From positions 10,008,033 to 10,072,032 of the forward strand of contig OY997643.1 of NCBI GenBank assembly GCA_963921795.1: 64,000 nucleotides of DNA. The letters run 5' to 3'. Below the pieces are notes generated by a model. The model saw only the letters and a list, made by a program, of their open reading frames with translations. It made no database searches and was not told the origin of the DNA. Source of the DNA: Nannobrachium achirus. Its lineage: Eukaryota; Chordata; Actinopteri; Myctophiformes; Myctophidae. The first letter of the stretch is position 1. Each line of letters starts with the position of its first letter. This document shows, piece by piece, positions 23,100-34,671 of this stretch. A program made the translations under genes and the position numbers.

Positions 23100-24120
23100 T
23101 ATACTGTACATACAAAGAGTACACACAGACAAACTCTGCTAACCCAAAAGTTAATCATCTGTTTGGGGAGGTCGACTGTTCCCGCACGTGAGAAAGGAAG
23201 GCCTCGTGAAAGAAAATGCTACCAGACAGTTCATATTTTCTGTGTGTGTCATTTTTCCAACAGCCTTGATCATGCAGAGAAAAATAAACTACAACACAGA
23301 AGCTACATAACCAGGTGCTCAAAGGAGATAACAAATAAAAAGTATTTTTCTCAAAGTGCTTCTGGGATCAGCTGGGAATGAAGGCTTAGAAAAAGAGGCG
23401 ATCCGAGTGGGCGAGACTGGCGAGTACTCAACAACAACGACAACAACAACAACAACAAAAAAAGTGGAGGAGACCCAGTAAACACTAGCCGTCATTTAGC
23501 CCAATGGTTATGTTTAGCCCTCATTTGAACCGTCTATCGTCAGTCTGTCTATAGACCGATTGTAGCTGATTACATTTAATCCATTATTCCATACTTGTTG
23601 ATTAAAAAAACAGCTTTAATATCCACACCTGGTTTTCAAATATTGGACTAAAGTAATATTAAGAGCCAATTTCACTATATAGTCGAGTTGAGTTGTAGCC
23701 GTCATCTGAACGCTAGCCATGTAACGATATATTACCGTTTCAGGACAAACGTGTGTTAGACCATCTTTTTTTTTAAATACATTTTTATCAAGTTGTTCAT
23801 TATCGGATGCTAACAGTATCTCCCGGTTCTACCTTAATAGTTGATTGCATCCACTGAGCAGTTTCTGGCCATTGCACGTCTAAAAGACGTGCTGGTCAAT
23901 ACCTTTGAAACATTCTAAAAGTGTAATAAATAATTGCATAATGCCGTGGTACGCTGCTCATGACAGCATACTATTACTTCTCTGAGTTACATAATTCATT
24001 CTGACACCAACAGCCACAAACACACAAGACTGCATGTCTCCCACCCCCACCATACGATAATGATTGATTAAATACAATCGTTTTATAGCTATGCATCAAT
24101 ATAAAGTAGTTTGTGTTGTC
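23100..24120. other. slc2a9 intron 2, nothing recognised
   Basis: Unique-looking AT-rich DNA with an (AAC)n run near 23440. Confidence 0.5.
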
Positions 24121-24127
24121 AAACAAA

Positions 24128-24205
24128 AGCTGTGCCGTGGTCTAGGGGTAGGGCACAGGTTTCATAAGTAGAAGGTCTGGAGTTCGAACCCCGGCGACTC
24201 CCAGT
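24128..24205 (+). mobile_element. tRNA-like sequence (SINE head or tRNA pseudogene)
   Basis: GTGGTCTAGGGGTAGGGCAC resembles an A box and GGAGTTCGAACCCC a B box, properly spaced. The acceptor ends do not pair well, so I do not call a functional tRNA. Confidence 0.45.
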
Positions 24206-24668
24206 GTCAAATAAGAACAGTGTAAGAAATCGTTACAAATACGTTCAGCTGCGGTGGTTCGAGTAGCAGACGGCGCTCAGAACGAAGGAATAATGATTTT
24301 AAACCTTGCTGGCTGCCATCAATTTCACTACATTTTCACTACTTTCGGCGGCCGCTAGGGGCCGCTAAAGGCGTTTAAATGGCGGTTATGTATAACCGTC
24401 ATTTAAACTTTAAATTCTAAACTCGTCACAGACCGGATCTAGCTATACGTCTGGTTAGGGCGAAGACGTCATATGAACGTGTTCTAACCACCAAATTGCT
24501 TAGTGGGGAGTATATAGAGTTAAAACAAACTTTAAAGATGGGGTGCTGTGAACCCCCATGATGATCAGGTATTATGATTATACTAGGAGGAAGAGTTTTT
24601 TCTAAAAAGAAGTCTACAGAAAGTGTTAAAATGATGTTGTTATGTGGCCACACCCACCTGTTCATTAA

Positions 24669-24914
24669 AGGGGTACTGTCACCTAAACTGGTACTGAGTT
24701 AACATTTTTATGATGTCATTGCGGGAATGCGCAATTATAAGCCAATCAAATTAATTGACTGTACTTAGACTACTTACTGTGGTCAGCTGTTGTTGGAGGG
24801 TGAGGGGCAGATTATACTGTGACATGAGTTTCAGACTATTTCAGACCGTTTTCAGAGAGACCATGTGACCTACTTTATCATACTATTATAATTTCAGGGC
24901 GTGTCAGCGGGCCT
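24669..24914 (+). mobile_element. Family N MITE, TTAA flanks
   Basis: Ends AGGGGTACTGTCACC and GGCGTGTCAGCGGGCCT, with TTAA at 24665-24668 and 24915-24918. Confidence 0.85.
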
Positions 24915-25101
24915 TTAAGTATGTTGTCAGGTGGGTGGTAACTCAACTGATGGTGTGTTGGGGGGGATTATTTTATGATGTCATTAACTCTGTGTTTTTC
25001 AATCGGGCCTTTTGAAAGTACAAAACTATGACACCACCTCTTTAACTCCATACACATACGAAACAGAAAAAAAGTACAAAACTATGGCACCACCTCTTTA
25101 A

Positions 25102-25545
25102 CACATTCTGCGCCAGCTTTTCACCACTAGGGGCGCCCAATGGCCACAGAAATCACCATAGATATACGCTGGCACATGCACAAGCCGTGCGCAGCCATGA
25201 CGCGCCTGAACACTTTCCTTTGTGGATGACCTGGAACAGAATGAAGTTAGCTTGAAGTTAGCTATTGGCTACCAAGCATTTTAGAAGCCCTATTTTCGGC
25301 GATTTAGCCATGCTTAAACCTTGCACACCTCATGGATATACTTGGAATAGAGAAAATGAGCTCTAAAGATCCTGGATTGCATTGGAGTGGATGGGAAATA
25401 TCGGCGGCGCGACGCTCTCGCGGGCCGTGTAAACAGATGACGGCCGGCGGCCCGGCTCGAAAATTTAGCCCGGTGCTTCGGTAAGGCCTCTGGATTTTTT
25501 TATTTTTTTTTAAAAGCCGGACTAGTTCGGGATCGGCACAATAAG
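25102..25545. mobile_element. Probable TTAA-flanked element
   Basis: TTAA precedes CACATTCTGCGCC on the left and follows GGCACAATAAGAG on the right, about 10 of 14 terminal bases matching. Interior is unusually GC-rich with CGGCGGCGCGACGCTCTCG. Confidence 0.5.
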
Positions 25546-25719
25546 AGTTAATATATTGTCTCCTCTCTGTCGGGTGGAAACCTCTTATTTATGTCCAAAA
25601 CTATGACTTTCTTTTAAACTATTAAAAAGGTCATACAAGTCCTTAAATTGTCACTCAACTGTCATGTGGGGGCTCCCTTGGGGGTCCCGACCCACAGGTT
25701 GAGAAACACTGCTCTATAC

Positions 25720-26419
25720 CAGTGGTTTTCAAAGTGGGTGACGGGGCAGTCCAGGGGTGCTGCTGCGAGATAATTTTGATAATATTTGGAATTTATTTGG
25801 ACACTTGAAAAAATACAAAGTTATTTTCAGTCAGTTCTAACCAAAATGGCTATTATATCAATGTTTCACTCGCAACATAATCACAAAAATATCGTCACTG
25901 CCGGGCAGAAACCTCGTATCTCCAAGTTTCAAATGTGTACGTCTTTTGGTAAAGCAAAGCTCTGCTTCATCATACAAGACTGTCGCACGAAACTAGTGAA
26001 AACAGCAGATCAACAAGCACACAACGCCTCGCGATTCGAGGCGTTGTGTGCTTGTACCGGTAGATCGGCTGTTTTCACTAGTTACCAGACTAGTTTAGTA
26101 CATTCTATAGATGATGAATACAAAACGAACGATTTTGGACATGGGGTGATCACTGCTTGCCTCCTGTGAATTGTTTTATTTTTATTTTTGTTTATTTTCT
26201 GTTTATTTTGTTGCTGAGTGAGGTCAGCAGACAAAGTGACGTGAGTGAGATGAAAAAAACCTGGGTGAAATGTGCCAATCTCAACAGGAAACAACGGTAC
26301 AAGGTTTCCACCCAACAACGACGATATGCTATAAATATAAGGTGCTGGGAGTGAAAATTATAATCGGATTAAAAATAATTCATGGGGTGCCCTAAGACAA
26401 AAAAGGTTGGGAACCCCTG
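25720..26419 (-). mobile_element. Family D hAT-type MITE with family A passenger
   Basis: Ends CAGTGGTTTTCAAAG and TTGGGAACCCCTG, with perfect duplications ctctatac at 25712-25719 and 26420-26427. Contains family A copy 6. Confidence 0.9.
25893..26323 (+). mobile_element. Family A element, copy 6, enlarged, inside family D
   Basis: Ends CGTCACTGCCGGG and CAACAACGACG, flanked by ATAT. It holds a hairpin at 25991-26083, with an extra ACCGG-like insertion in one arm, plus about 160 bp (26143-26300) not found in other copies. Confidence 0.8.
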
Positions 26420-26470
26420 CTCTATACATAATGACACACACACACACATGACCCGACCAGTGCGACTCAC

Positions 26471-26575
26471 CTGAGAAGGAGCGTTGACCACGGACAGGTT
26501 GTATCCGTAGAGATAGGACGACCCCAGAGCCCCGAAGAAAGCTGCGTTCACCAGACAGGCTGTGATTGGCGGCCG
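26471..26575 (-). CDS. slc2a9: slc2a9-like, coding exon 2 (first membrane helix)
   Basis: The minus strand shows a TTTCAG acceptor, 35 whole codons and a CAG|GTGAGT donor. The peptide begins RPPITACLVNAAFFGALG and continues SSYLYGYNLSVVNAPSQ. The motif YGYNLSVVNAP is the hallmark of the end of helix 1 in the SLC2A (GLUT) major-facilitator transporters, and GSS-LYGYNLSVVNAP matches SLC2A9, a urate/hexose carrier of the plasma membrane, better than GLUT1-5 or SLC2A11 as I remember them. Phase is 0 at both ends, so it joins in frame to the exon at 17260-17420, which starts YIKAFYN exactly as SLC2A9 does. GC content and codon use stand out from the AT-rich repeats around it. It lies 52 bp right of a family D transposon that ends at 26419. 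Confidence 0.88.
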
Positions 26576-27075
26576 CTGAAAGCAGAGCAGTATAATCAGA
26601 GAGTGGTGTCACCGAGGGGTCCGAAAATGAACTCGTTACGTCACCCATTTCAGCTCTAAAGTGATGCAGCGTCGCGAATATCGGCATTTTTAGGTAAATA
26701 TACAACATTAGAACGGTTTTAAAGTATTTTACAGTGACAACTAAAGTCTCTGTAATATTTACTTGGTACTATTGCCAAAAAACGATGTAAAATAACATGG
26801 TTAATAAAATTCGAATAAGATATCAGGAAATAACCTGTGATATTTTTTCTTTCATTTGTCTGAATCGATTATTTTTATAAAGGTGAAAGTCGTTAGGAAA
26901 TAATGTTTTGAGCTGCTGCTCTCGTTCATTTAGCAGACTTCCGGTTAGATATTTGTCACTATAGAAGCTCCTCCCGAGCCGCCATTGGACTCGCCCCATG
27001 AAGTGAACGTAGTTGGCCTAACTCTCCATTCTAGGGCTCTGGCTGAAAGAGGGGGTCATCCATGAAAGATAAAGG

Positions 27076-27099
27076 CACGCGCACACACACACACACACA

Positions 27100-27155
<56 letters not shown>

Positions 27156-27168
27156 CACACACACACAT
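27076..27168. repeat. (CA)n-(CACG)n-(CA)n microsatellite
   Basis: Compound tract with about eleven GCAC units in the middle. Confidence 0.96.
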
Positions 27169-27311
27169 GCATGTTAGAGGAACTGATGTTTCACAATTAT
27201 GAGTATCTCATTTGAGGTCATACGTGTTCAAGTTTCAGAGGGTGTACAAATGGTAACATGGACCAGTAATACACTCTCAGCGTTGTTTTTTTTTGTTTAT
27301 ACTTGGAGTAA

Positions 27312-27876
27312 GAAGTATTGAATGCTTTAACCAGTGAAAAATAGCAGATATACAAGCTCACAGCGCGGCACCGAGTGCCGCGCTGCGAGCTTGTAGATCT
27401 GCTATTTTTGAAAAAGTCGTGAAAATGAGTGCAAATCTTTGAATATAATGTATGTTCAAAGCGAACGCTTGTAACTCAAATTTTGCTTCTGGGGGGGGTC
27501 CCTGGAACTAAATATTTTGAGATGGGGGTCCGTGGCCAAATATTTTTTTTTGGGGGTCCTTCACATGAACATTTTTGAGAACCACTGACACAGTAGTCTC
27601 TCAAGAACATACTAACTGAGCTCCAGTTAAGTGAAAAGGACCTTTTCTTTGATGATGGCTAGCCAGATTGCTGAAATAGAAACATAGGTTTTTAAAAAAA
27701 AACGTAGAAGGATTCAAAAGAAACTTATAGAATCGGGTCAAAATTCTACTTTTAACGACTTTTCAAAAATAGCAGATCTACAAGCTCGCAGCGCGGCACC
27801 GAGCTTGTATATCTGCTATTTTTCAATAGTTAAAGCATAAAATAATGATACGCAATAATGTGTACCCGTTCTAAAT
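27312..27876 (+). mobile_element. Family B twin-hairpin element, copy 2
   Basis: Same layout as 11222-11756. Left hairpin complete at 27341-27412. The right hairpin (27764-27825) has lost material between two CGAG repeats, one near the apex and one in the right arm. Confidence 0.8.
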
Positions 27877-28279
27877 TAAAACAAAATAAAATCTCACAGC
27901 TGACAATGTTTGTATGGCCCAAGTCCTAATGTGCAATTTGTGAAACGATGTGAAAAGAGGCCCCCAACACACCAGCGCCGTTTCCTAAACCAGGGGTCTT
28001 CAACAGGGGGTCCGGGACCCATAGGGGGTCCTCAGAGTTACTACAGGGGGGCCACCAAATCTTTGTGTGATAAGAACATTGTTTTATTACGTTAACCACT
28101 TGAACCCTATAGCATCCCTATTCTGAGTGGAACATTAGCCAAAAATAGGAGATCTACAAGCTTGCCTTTTTGGCAAAGAGGTTTGTAGAGGGAGAGCAGA
28201 GTATTTGATGGTTCAAGTGGTTAAATGTCTGAAAATACACATGTTGTCCTCCAACATGATGACAGTGCTGTAAAACAAG

Positions 28280-29220
28280 CAGGGACGTGCTGGGCCCCTG
28301 ATTCAGCCCGGGAAAAAGAGTTGGAGAGGCCCTCATTGCGCGCTATGTAAGGGATAAATACTGGCTCCGCGGGGGTTGTCCATATATATCATCCCGACGG
28401 ACTGATCTCCCCGAGGCGCTAGCCGGTGGGGGGGTTACAGTACCGAGGGGAGTTATCAGTTATCAGTTATCAGTTATCAGTGGCTTAAAATATTTTTAAA
28501 AACATTCTTGAGAGCAACGTTTAGTTGTAAATGTCGCTGTGTGGTTGTTTACATGGCTGACATGTTGGATACAGCACAAGATTCACCCAGCAGCTTGACT
28601 GCAGCAGGTGCTCTGAGTCTTTGATTAGGCAGCTGTCTGTTATAGAGCGGTCTGTTATCCAGAAATAACAGACCGCTGATTTCAGCAACAGACCAATCAG
28701 AATCAAGCTTTCAAACAAGCCGGGTAATGATCTCTCTCTCTATAGCGCTGCTGCTGCTACTCAAAGATTTGCCATTTCAGATCATGGCAAGTGACAAGCC
28801 AGTGGGCCAATTACATGAGTTATATTTCGTCATTGTCGGGTGGAAACCTTGTATGTCCAAAACCATTTTAAAAATAATTTAAACTATAGTGAAAACAGAC
28901 GATCCACAAGCACACAACGCCTTGCAGTGCGAGGCATTGTGTGCTTGTAGATCGGCTGTTTTCACTACTTTTGTGCGACGGCCTTGTATGATGAAGCAGG
29001 GCTTTGCTTTGCGAAAAAATTTACAAATTTGAAACTTGGAGATATTAGGAGGTTTCTGCCCGACAGTGACGATTTACTTTGTTGGCCGCCCAGCCCCAAA
29101 AATGGAACGAAGGCCGACATTTTATTCTTATTTTTTTCCTAATGGCCAGCCTGGGCCGGCCGGGAATGAACCGGCCGTTCGGGAGTTGTCCCGCTTTTCC
29201 CAATGGCCAGCACGTCCCTG
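28280..29220 (+). mobile_element. Family E hAT-type element with family A passenger
   Basis: Ends CAGGGACGTGCTGGGC and GGCCAGCACGTCCCTG, perfect duplications aaaacaag at 28272-28279 and 29221-29228. It includes a GC-rich right part (CCGGCCGTTCGGGAG) and a (CAGTTAT)n run at about 28450-28482. Confidence 0.92.
28828..29071 (+). mobile_element. Family A element, copy 7, inside family E
   Basis: Ends CGTCATTGTCGGGTGG and CCCGACAGTGACG, flanked by ATTT on both sides. Because ATTT is not self-complementary, it supports a true 4-bp duplication rather than TA. Hairpin at 28887-28977. Confidence 0.85.
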
Positions 29221-29460
29221 AAAACAAGCCTAAGCTGTCTAAGAAACCTATGAACATGTTTAATCTGCAACACAATTTTATACAATATGTAGTACTTTGG
29301 GGGTCCCTGCTTCATCTCTCTCTCAGCTAAGGGGTCCTTTCCCTGAAAAAGTTGGAGACCCCTGTCCTAAACAACTAACACAATGTGTATAGAGCAGTGT
29401 ATCAAAAAAGCAACTGGTTTAGGCACCGTTGGTCCGACCAGTTTAACATTCACCAGGTTA

Positions 29461-29635
29461 GCATTCACTAGCGTTGGCAGGTTAGCATTTCACCAGGTCA
29501 GCATTCACTAGCGTTGGCAGGTTAGCATTTCACCAGGTCAGCATTCACTAGCGTTGGCAGGTTAGCATTTCACCAGGTCAGCATTCACTAGCGTTGGCAG
29601 GTTAGCATTTCACCAGGTCAGCATTCACCAGTGTT
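29461..29635 (+). repeat. 40-bp minisatellite, 4 identical units plus a partial
   Basis: Units begin at 29461, 29501, 29541 and 29581 (each GCATTCACTAGCGTTGGCAG and 20 more). Full identity suggests recent expansion. Confidence 0.95.
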
Positions 29636-29861
29636 AGTTTTACTGAGAGGTTAGGGTTAGGTTTAGTTGTATATCGTCCCCCCGACTTTCGGCACCTCCG
29701 TGCAGCCAATCACAAGCTTCTGCTGCCTTAACCCTGTTGCTTTTTTTGATACACTCGGACTGAAAGACCTGCAAAAAACGCTCTCCCGTTCTACAAAGTA
29801 CTGCCATTCTGCCAACCAGGTGAGGAAATCAAAAGCCCTTTTGCTCTTCAGACACGAGCAG

Positions 29862-29896
29862 GGGCGTCAATTGCGTATGGCAGGGGTATGGGTTGT
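29862..29896 (+). mobile_element. Family K end fragment
   Basis: CAGGGGCGTCAATTGCGTAT followed by GGCAGGGGTATG, as at 59088. The other terminus is not seen. Confidence 0.6.
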
Positions 29897-29930
29897 ATTT
29901 CTACATTCCAGTACATATACTTTTACTTAA

Positions 29931-30237
29931 AGGGGAAGACCACCCATTTTCAATATTGAACTATGTCATTAATATACCTTAGAGGAGTTGTGTGGAAATA
30001 GAAAAAAAGTTCCTGCTCTTCTGTGTTGCCTAGAACTGGAGGATTGATTTTGGGGTTTGTATTGTAAAGTACAACTTGATGACATCACACATTGTACTTT
30101 ACAATACAAACCCCAAAACCAATCCTCCAGTTCTAGGCAACACAGAAGGGGGGGAACTTTTTTTCTATTTCCACACAACTCCTCTAAGGTATATTAATGA
30201 CATATAGTTCAATATTGAAAATGGGTGGTCTTCCCCT
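29931..30237. mobile_element. Family L foldback MITE, TTAA flanks
   Basis: Near-perfect inverted arms of about 140 bp (AGGGGAAGACCACCCATTTT and inverse) around a short centre, flanked by TTAA at 29927-29930 and 30238-30241. The palindrome even extends to TTTTAC/GTAAAA outside the TTAA. Confidence 0.88.
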
Positions 30238-30239
30238 TT

Positions 30240-30780
30240 AAGTAAAACCTATAAGCAGAGATGCTTTTATCGGCATGCATGTTCCGAAGCCAAGGGATTT
30301 CAACACAGGACATTCCATGACCTGCAGTCGAGGACAGCGTTGTTTGGATGTCCTTGGGAGTGCCAGACAAAAACAACTATTAATTGCTACAGGGAGGCGG
30401 TCTTTTTGTAGAGCAAAACCTGCTGGAAGTTAATAGGTCCGCCAGGATGTCCCACCACAGACTGAGATTTTATACTGGGGTTTTATTTTTGGATAAAGAA
30501 AGAAAATGAGCTCTGTAGCAAACAAATGCTATTCAAATGTTTTGAATAGCATTCAGGATAGTCTCCACAAATCAACACATTTAAAAATGAATTGGAACAA
30601 AATAACTTCTTTTCAATCACACAAAAAGATTTTAAATTCATGGTTTGGCTCAAAGCCATTCTTTATGGTTAGGTCTTGTGACAGCAGGTACATACGAGTG
30701 TCCCGGTTGGTTGGTGAGAGAGATACAGGGAGACTTGTGTATTTTGTATTTTGTTGTTTCATCCAACAACAATATTACAA
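30240..30780. other. slc2a9 intron 1, nothing recognised
   Basis: Only a small palindrome, AATGCTATTCAAA and inverse, at 30526-30554. Confidence 0.5.
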
Positions 30781-30783
30781 AGT

Positions 30784-31245
30784 AGGGGGCATGGTGGCGC
30801 AGTCGGTAGTGCTGTCGCCTCACAGCTAGAAGGTCCTGGGTTCGATTCCCGCCCGGGGCGCTGTGGGCACTGGGGGGGGCATGTTCTCTCCTCCGCGTCA
30901 TCAGTGCCCACACCCTAGGAGGGGTTGACAAAACGGCCTTTCTGTGTGAGAGAGTTTGCATGTTCTCCCCGTGTCTCCTAGGGTAGGTACCCTCGCAAAA
31001 AACATGCAGTAATCCTGGTCTCTATACTGACTCCCCCTGGCAGCCGGGGGACCCTATTGGAGGGGAAAGGAACTGGTTGGAATAACGTGTTCCTTCCACA
31101 CGCTACTTCCAGGTGAAAAGAAGCAACTTGGACTCGTCATGCATAGATTGATGTCAGTCCGTGGTCTCCCCAGGTTGGCAGAGGGAGTGTAGCGCCCAGG
31201 ATTACATTAGATAAATGACACCGGGTCAAAATCGTGGGATTAAAA
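30784..31245 (+). mobile_element. V-SINE-like tRNA-derived SINE
   Basis: Head GGCATGGTGGCGCAGTCGGT with pol III A box and B box (GGTTCGATTCCC), then the conserved TTTGCATGTTCTCCCCGTGT core, and a long tail to GATTACATTAG. Confidence 0.8.
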
Positions 31246-31774
31246 TGTAGGAAAAAAATATATAATAATAACACTACTGATGCAAAAACTTTGTCACATC
31301 ATCAGTGTTGTTTCCTGGAGCCACTGTGTGTTTCGGGGTCTTGCAGCAGACTCCAGGCAACCCGACAGAGACTGCTAAGACTCCGGGCCTGTGTCCAGGT
31401 GGCACGATGCTATACTGCCCCCACTGTCTCTGGTGGGGGCTTAGGGGGGGGCAGGCGAGCTGTTAGCACTGGGTGTTTGGCGACACTAGGAGGCTCTGGG
31501 CATTGCGGGTTGCCTCCGGGCCTGGCTGGCTCCCTCCTGCGTCTGACCAGAAGTGACTTCTGTGAATTGTGTGTCGCCGTTGCCGCTGGGCAGCAAACAA
31601 TCTCATTCTGTCTTTGTGGATGTTTAAACCCTCCTCCTTGCAGGTTTTACCACAGTCTTTTTGGGTTCTTCCTCACAGAAGAAGTGGTTTGGGCTGCCAA
31701 CCCTCTCCACCCTGGGCCGCCGTCCAGGCGAAAAACAATAATTCTGGGCCCAAAACCAAATGAAATCAATATGA
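31246..31774. other. GC-rich stretch without recognised gene
   Basis: A long open frame exists but is compositionally poor and runs on into the foldback at 31775. No splice or domain support. Confidence 0.5.
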
Positions 31775-32190
31775 ATAGGCCCTATGCACAGCAGCCATTT
31801 TGGAGAGAAGTTGGATGGTCTTCTCACTTCTATTCCTTCAAAGGTGTTACCAATGATACTAATGAAGGCTCTGTTCCATTTCATGTTGCACAGTGGTTCT
31901 CAAACCTTTTACGCCTGCATTTGGTTCCATTTGAACACTCTCAGAGTAACACCTTTTAAGGGGTCATTTGAAACCCCCAAGGAAGCACAGGGGTCCCTGG
32001 GCCACACTTTGAGACCCACTGGTGTAGCAGAGTGTTTCTAGTGAGCCAACATGCACACTATCAGCACCCTGACTCTGTTTGAGCAGAATGGAACAGAGCC
32101 TTCATTAGTATTATTGGTAACACCTCTGAAGGAAGTGAGAAGACCATCCAACTTCTAGCCAAAATGGCTTCTGTGCATAGAGCCTAATGA
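31775..32190. mobile_element. Foldback element with arms of about 105 bp
   Basis: The left arm (31775-31883) and right arm (32090-32190) are inverse copies containing GTTGGATGGTCTTCTCACTT. They are separated by the small hAT at 31892-32022 and a short linker. Confidence 0.75.
31892..32022 (+). mobile_element. Small hAT-type MITE
   Basis: Ends CAGTGGTTCTCAAACC and TTTGAGACCCACTG, 131 bp; flanks atgttgca / gtgtagca. Lies inside the foldback at 31775-32190. Confidence 0.7.
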
Positions 32191-32225
32191 CTGGACAGAA
32201 CTCTGTTTCACGAGACAAGAGGGGA

Positions 32226-32410
32226 ACATACATTTTATAGTCAGACCTTGGCTGCTAATATCGCCTGACAGCATGTCGCGGGTTCGATTCCCGATCCCGA
32301 CAAGTTGACAACCTTTGCTGCCTCTCACTCCCCATCTCTCTCCCAATTTCCTGTCAGTTTACTGTTCGCTATCAATTAAGGCAGAATAATCCCCCAAAAT
32401 ATCTTTAAAA
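32226..32410 (+). mobile_element. tRNA-derived SINE, 5' truncated
   Basis: B box GGGTTCGATTCCCGATCCC, body CTCTCTCCCAATTTCCTGTC and AATTAAGGCAGAATAATC. Confidence 0.7.
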
Positions 32411-32899
32411 AAAACAAGGGAGAATAGCCAAAGACGTAACATTTAAGCAACCTACAGATAACTACAACATAATACCTACAGCACTAACTACTATTAACAC
32501 ATGAAATGACAATGCAACTGATCTGTAAAAAAAAGAAGAAAAAAAATCTAAATCAGAATAACACATTCAAACTAATAAACCCCAGTCCCTCCCCATATGC
32601 AAAAGCAAACATGGTGCAGTCCAATTAATTACATTTCAAGCTACTGTAGTTCTGTAGCAGCTGGTCTCTTTACTTGACCAGCCAATTAACTCCAGGAGCA
32701 CTCCTCAAAACTTCAAGTTCAAAAGAAAACTAATCAACTTAAATGCAAATTGAATGACTACCAATAGAACAACTTGACCCTAGGTTAACTAAATGCATGA
32801 GCATTCCAATCAGTAACCTTCCCATCGAACGTGCAATAAAGACTGTGCCATTTAACCGGTTCTGTGTGCAGTCATTTGTGTCAGTAAAATGTAGTGCTG

Positions 32900-32900
<1 letters not shown>
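32411..32900. other. slc2a9 intron 1, nothing recognised
   Basis: AT-rich unique DNA up to the (TA)n tract. Confidence 0.5.
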
Positions 32901-32903
<3 letters not shown>

Positions 32904-32971
<68 letters not shown>

Positions 32972-32976
32972 ATATT
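32904..32976. repeat. (TA)n microsatellite
   Basis: About 36 TA units with one TT interruption. Confidence 0.95.
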
Positions 32977-33100
32977 TCGTATGTACCAGGGCATTAACGA
33001 CTTGTGATTTTTTCAAGTCGAGTCGACTCAGTAAAAAGTTAAGTTGAAGTCGACGTTTGATGACGTCATCACATCACACACGACCTACCAAATATTTGGG

Positions 33101-33420
33101 GGGTCCCCAGATGATTAACTTAATGTGTAATATTGTTTTCTCACTCAACAGTAAACAAACCAACATAAAGTTGAGGGTATCTTCACATTTAAGTGAAGAT
33201 ACCCTCAACTGTATGTGCCAATTTAAGGACTTTTCAATACCTCTAAAATGACAAATTAATCATTGTCCAAATTGTCAAATATATAGAGGCAGAAATTGTG
33301 AAAATAGCCAATCTACATGCTCACAACGCCTTGCATCGTGAGGTGTTGTGAGCATGTAGATCTGTATTTTCACAATAGAACCATGTTATACCAAATGTAA
33401 TGTAGCACTTTAATATTGGA
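33101..33420 (-). mobile_element. Family F hAT-type element with hairpin
   Basis: Hairpin 33295-33376 with CATGC/GCATG arms and ATTGTG/CACAAT borders, preceded by a conserved stretch (CCTCTAAAATGACAAATTAA). A further perfect hairpin, about 18-bp arms, at 33170-33211 is absent from the related copy at 56800-57200. Confidence 0.65.
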
Positions 33421-33601
33421 TCATTCCGTTCTTGACAATAAGCAATACTACTGTTTGAATGCTGTACAGACGCACACATGGAGCAAAAATAATGATAGAA
33501 AAAAATACAAAGGATATATATTTTTTTCAACTTCGACTTTCTCTGGTGGGAGTCGACTTGTGTAATGAAGTCGACTCGACTTTTTCGTTAATGACCTAGT
33601 A

Positions 33602-34066
33602 CAGGGTTCCCCAATAGGCGGCCCGCGGGCCATTTGCGGCCCGCGGGGGGCTACTGTCTGGCCCACACCAACCCCAGTAATAATGGTGGTATAAGAGCAG
33701 CAACAACACTAGTATATCGTCATTGTCGGGTGGAAATCTCGTATCTCCAAATTTGTACGTTCTTTCGCAAATCATACAAGGCCGTCGCACAAAAGTAGTG
33801 AAAACAGCAGATCTACAAGCACACAACGCCTCGCACCGCGAGGCGTTGTGTGCTTGTAGATCGGCTGTTCTCACTAGTTTAAATCATTTTTAAAATTATA
33901 AATTCAAAACGAATGGTTTTGGACATACAAGATTTTCACCCGACAACGACGAAAACTGTCGCTGGAGTAGCGGGAACGCCACCGTCGCCCCCTGCAATGT
34001 TGTGGCCCTCGGCTTGGTACCCTAGATATAGTTCAGCCCTTGGGGAAAACTAATTGGGGAACCCTG
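33602..34066 (+). mobile_element. Family H hAT-type element with family A passenger
   Basis: Ends CAGGGTTCCCCAATAGGCGG and TTGGGGAACCCTG; flanks acctagta / ccctagta (7/8). GCGGCCCGCGGGCC palindrome near the left end. Confidence 0.88.
33718..33951 (+). mobile_element. Family A element, copy 8, inside family H
   Basis: Ends CGTCATTGTCGGGTGG and CCCGACAACGACG; left flank ATAT, right flank decayed to AAAA. Hairpin 33796-33876, apex ACC. Confidence 0.82.
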
Positions 34067-34671
34067 CCCTAGTATTGTGCATACTTAAACAATTCTACAG
34101 TGACAAAAACACCCCACAAAGTGGGGACTGTTCTTTTCTATTCCTCACGATATTGCAGCAGCATCAACAACAATAGTTGAAACTGTGGCATATTCAGCAC
34201 ATTATAGGCAGGCAGGGAGTGCCCATGGGCCCAAAAGAAAGACAGCCATAGTGTGGGGGGGTCAATATGTCCCCCCTACCCTGCTGTGGCAGACCTGGCA
34301 CACCGAGGAAAAGGCAGGATCAGCAATTATGATGTCCTACTTGAGGCTGATTGCTCAGCAGAGAGGAAGGTGGTTGTTAGGTAAGAGAACAAAGACGACC
34401 CTCTTAGAGGAGGAAAGAATAATAATAGAGAGAGAGAAAAACTGAACCGTGTGAACCTTGAAGACATGCTGAGAAGGAATTGAAGTGTGACGCATGGCAA
34501 AAATACTATCTCACGGCTTTCTGGAAGATTGAACATGCACATATTGCTAGTTTAACTTCAAATGGTCTTTAATGTTAAAATAACTAATAACCGAAAATAG
34601 TCTATCTGCAAAACTTTTACTGCAAAACCTTTACTGTAGACTATTTTCAGGGCATGACACATTCCATAGAA

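Larger units (their letters stand above)
28001..29364 (+). mobile_element. Family C hAT-type MITE holding a nested E-A-hairpin stack
   Basis: Ends CAGGGGTCTTCAAC and GTTGGAGACCCCTG, with perfect 8-bp duplications tcctaaac at 27993-28000 and 29365-29372. Its own hairpin is collapsed near 28140-28178. Family E (28280-29220) sits inside it. Confidence 0.88.

Noticed and set aside
24128-24205. Functional tRNA gene
   Set aside because: A and B boxes are present but the acceptor stem does not pair properly; SINE head or pseudogene is more likely.
29461-29635. Regularly spaced 40-bp repeats as a CRISPR-like array
   Set aside because: Units are contiguous and identical with no unique spacers; this is a eukaryotic minisatellite.
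31234-31959. The longest open frame in the window, 241 codons
   Set aside because: It crosses unrelated repeats and ends within a foldback and a hAT; composition and lack of domains argue against a protein.
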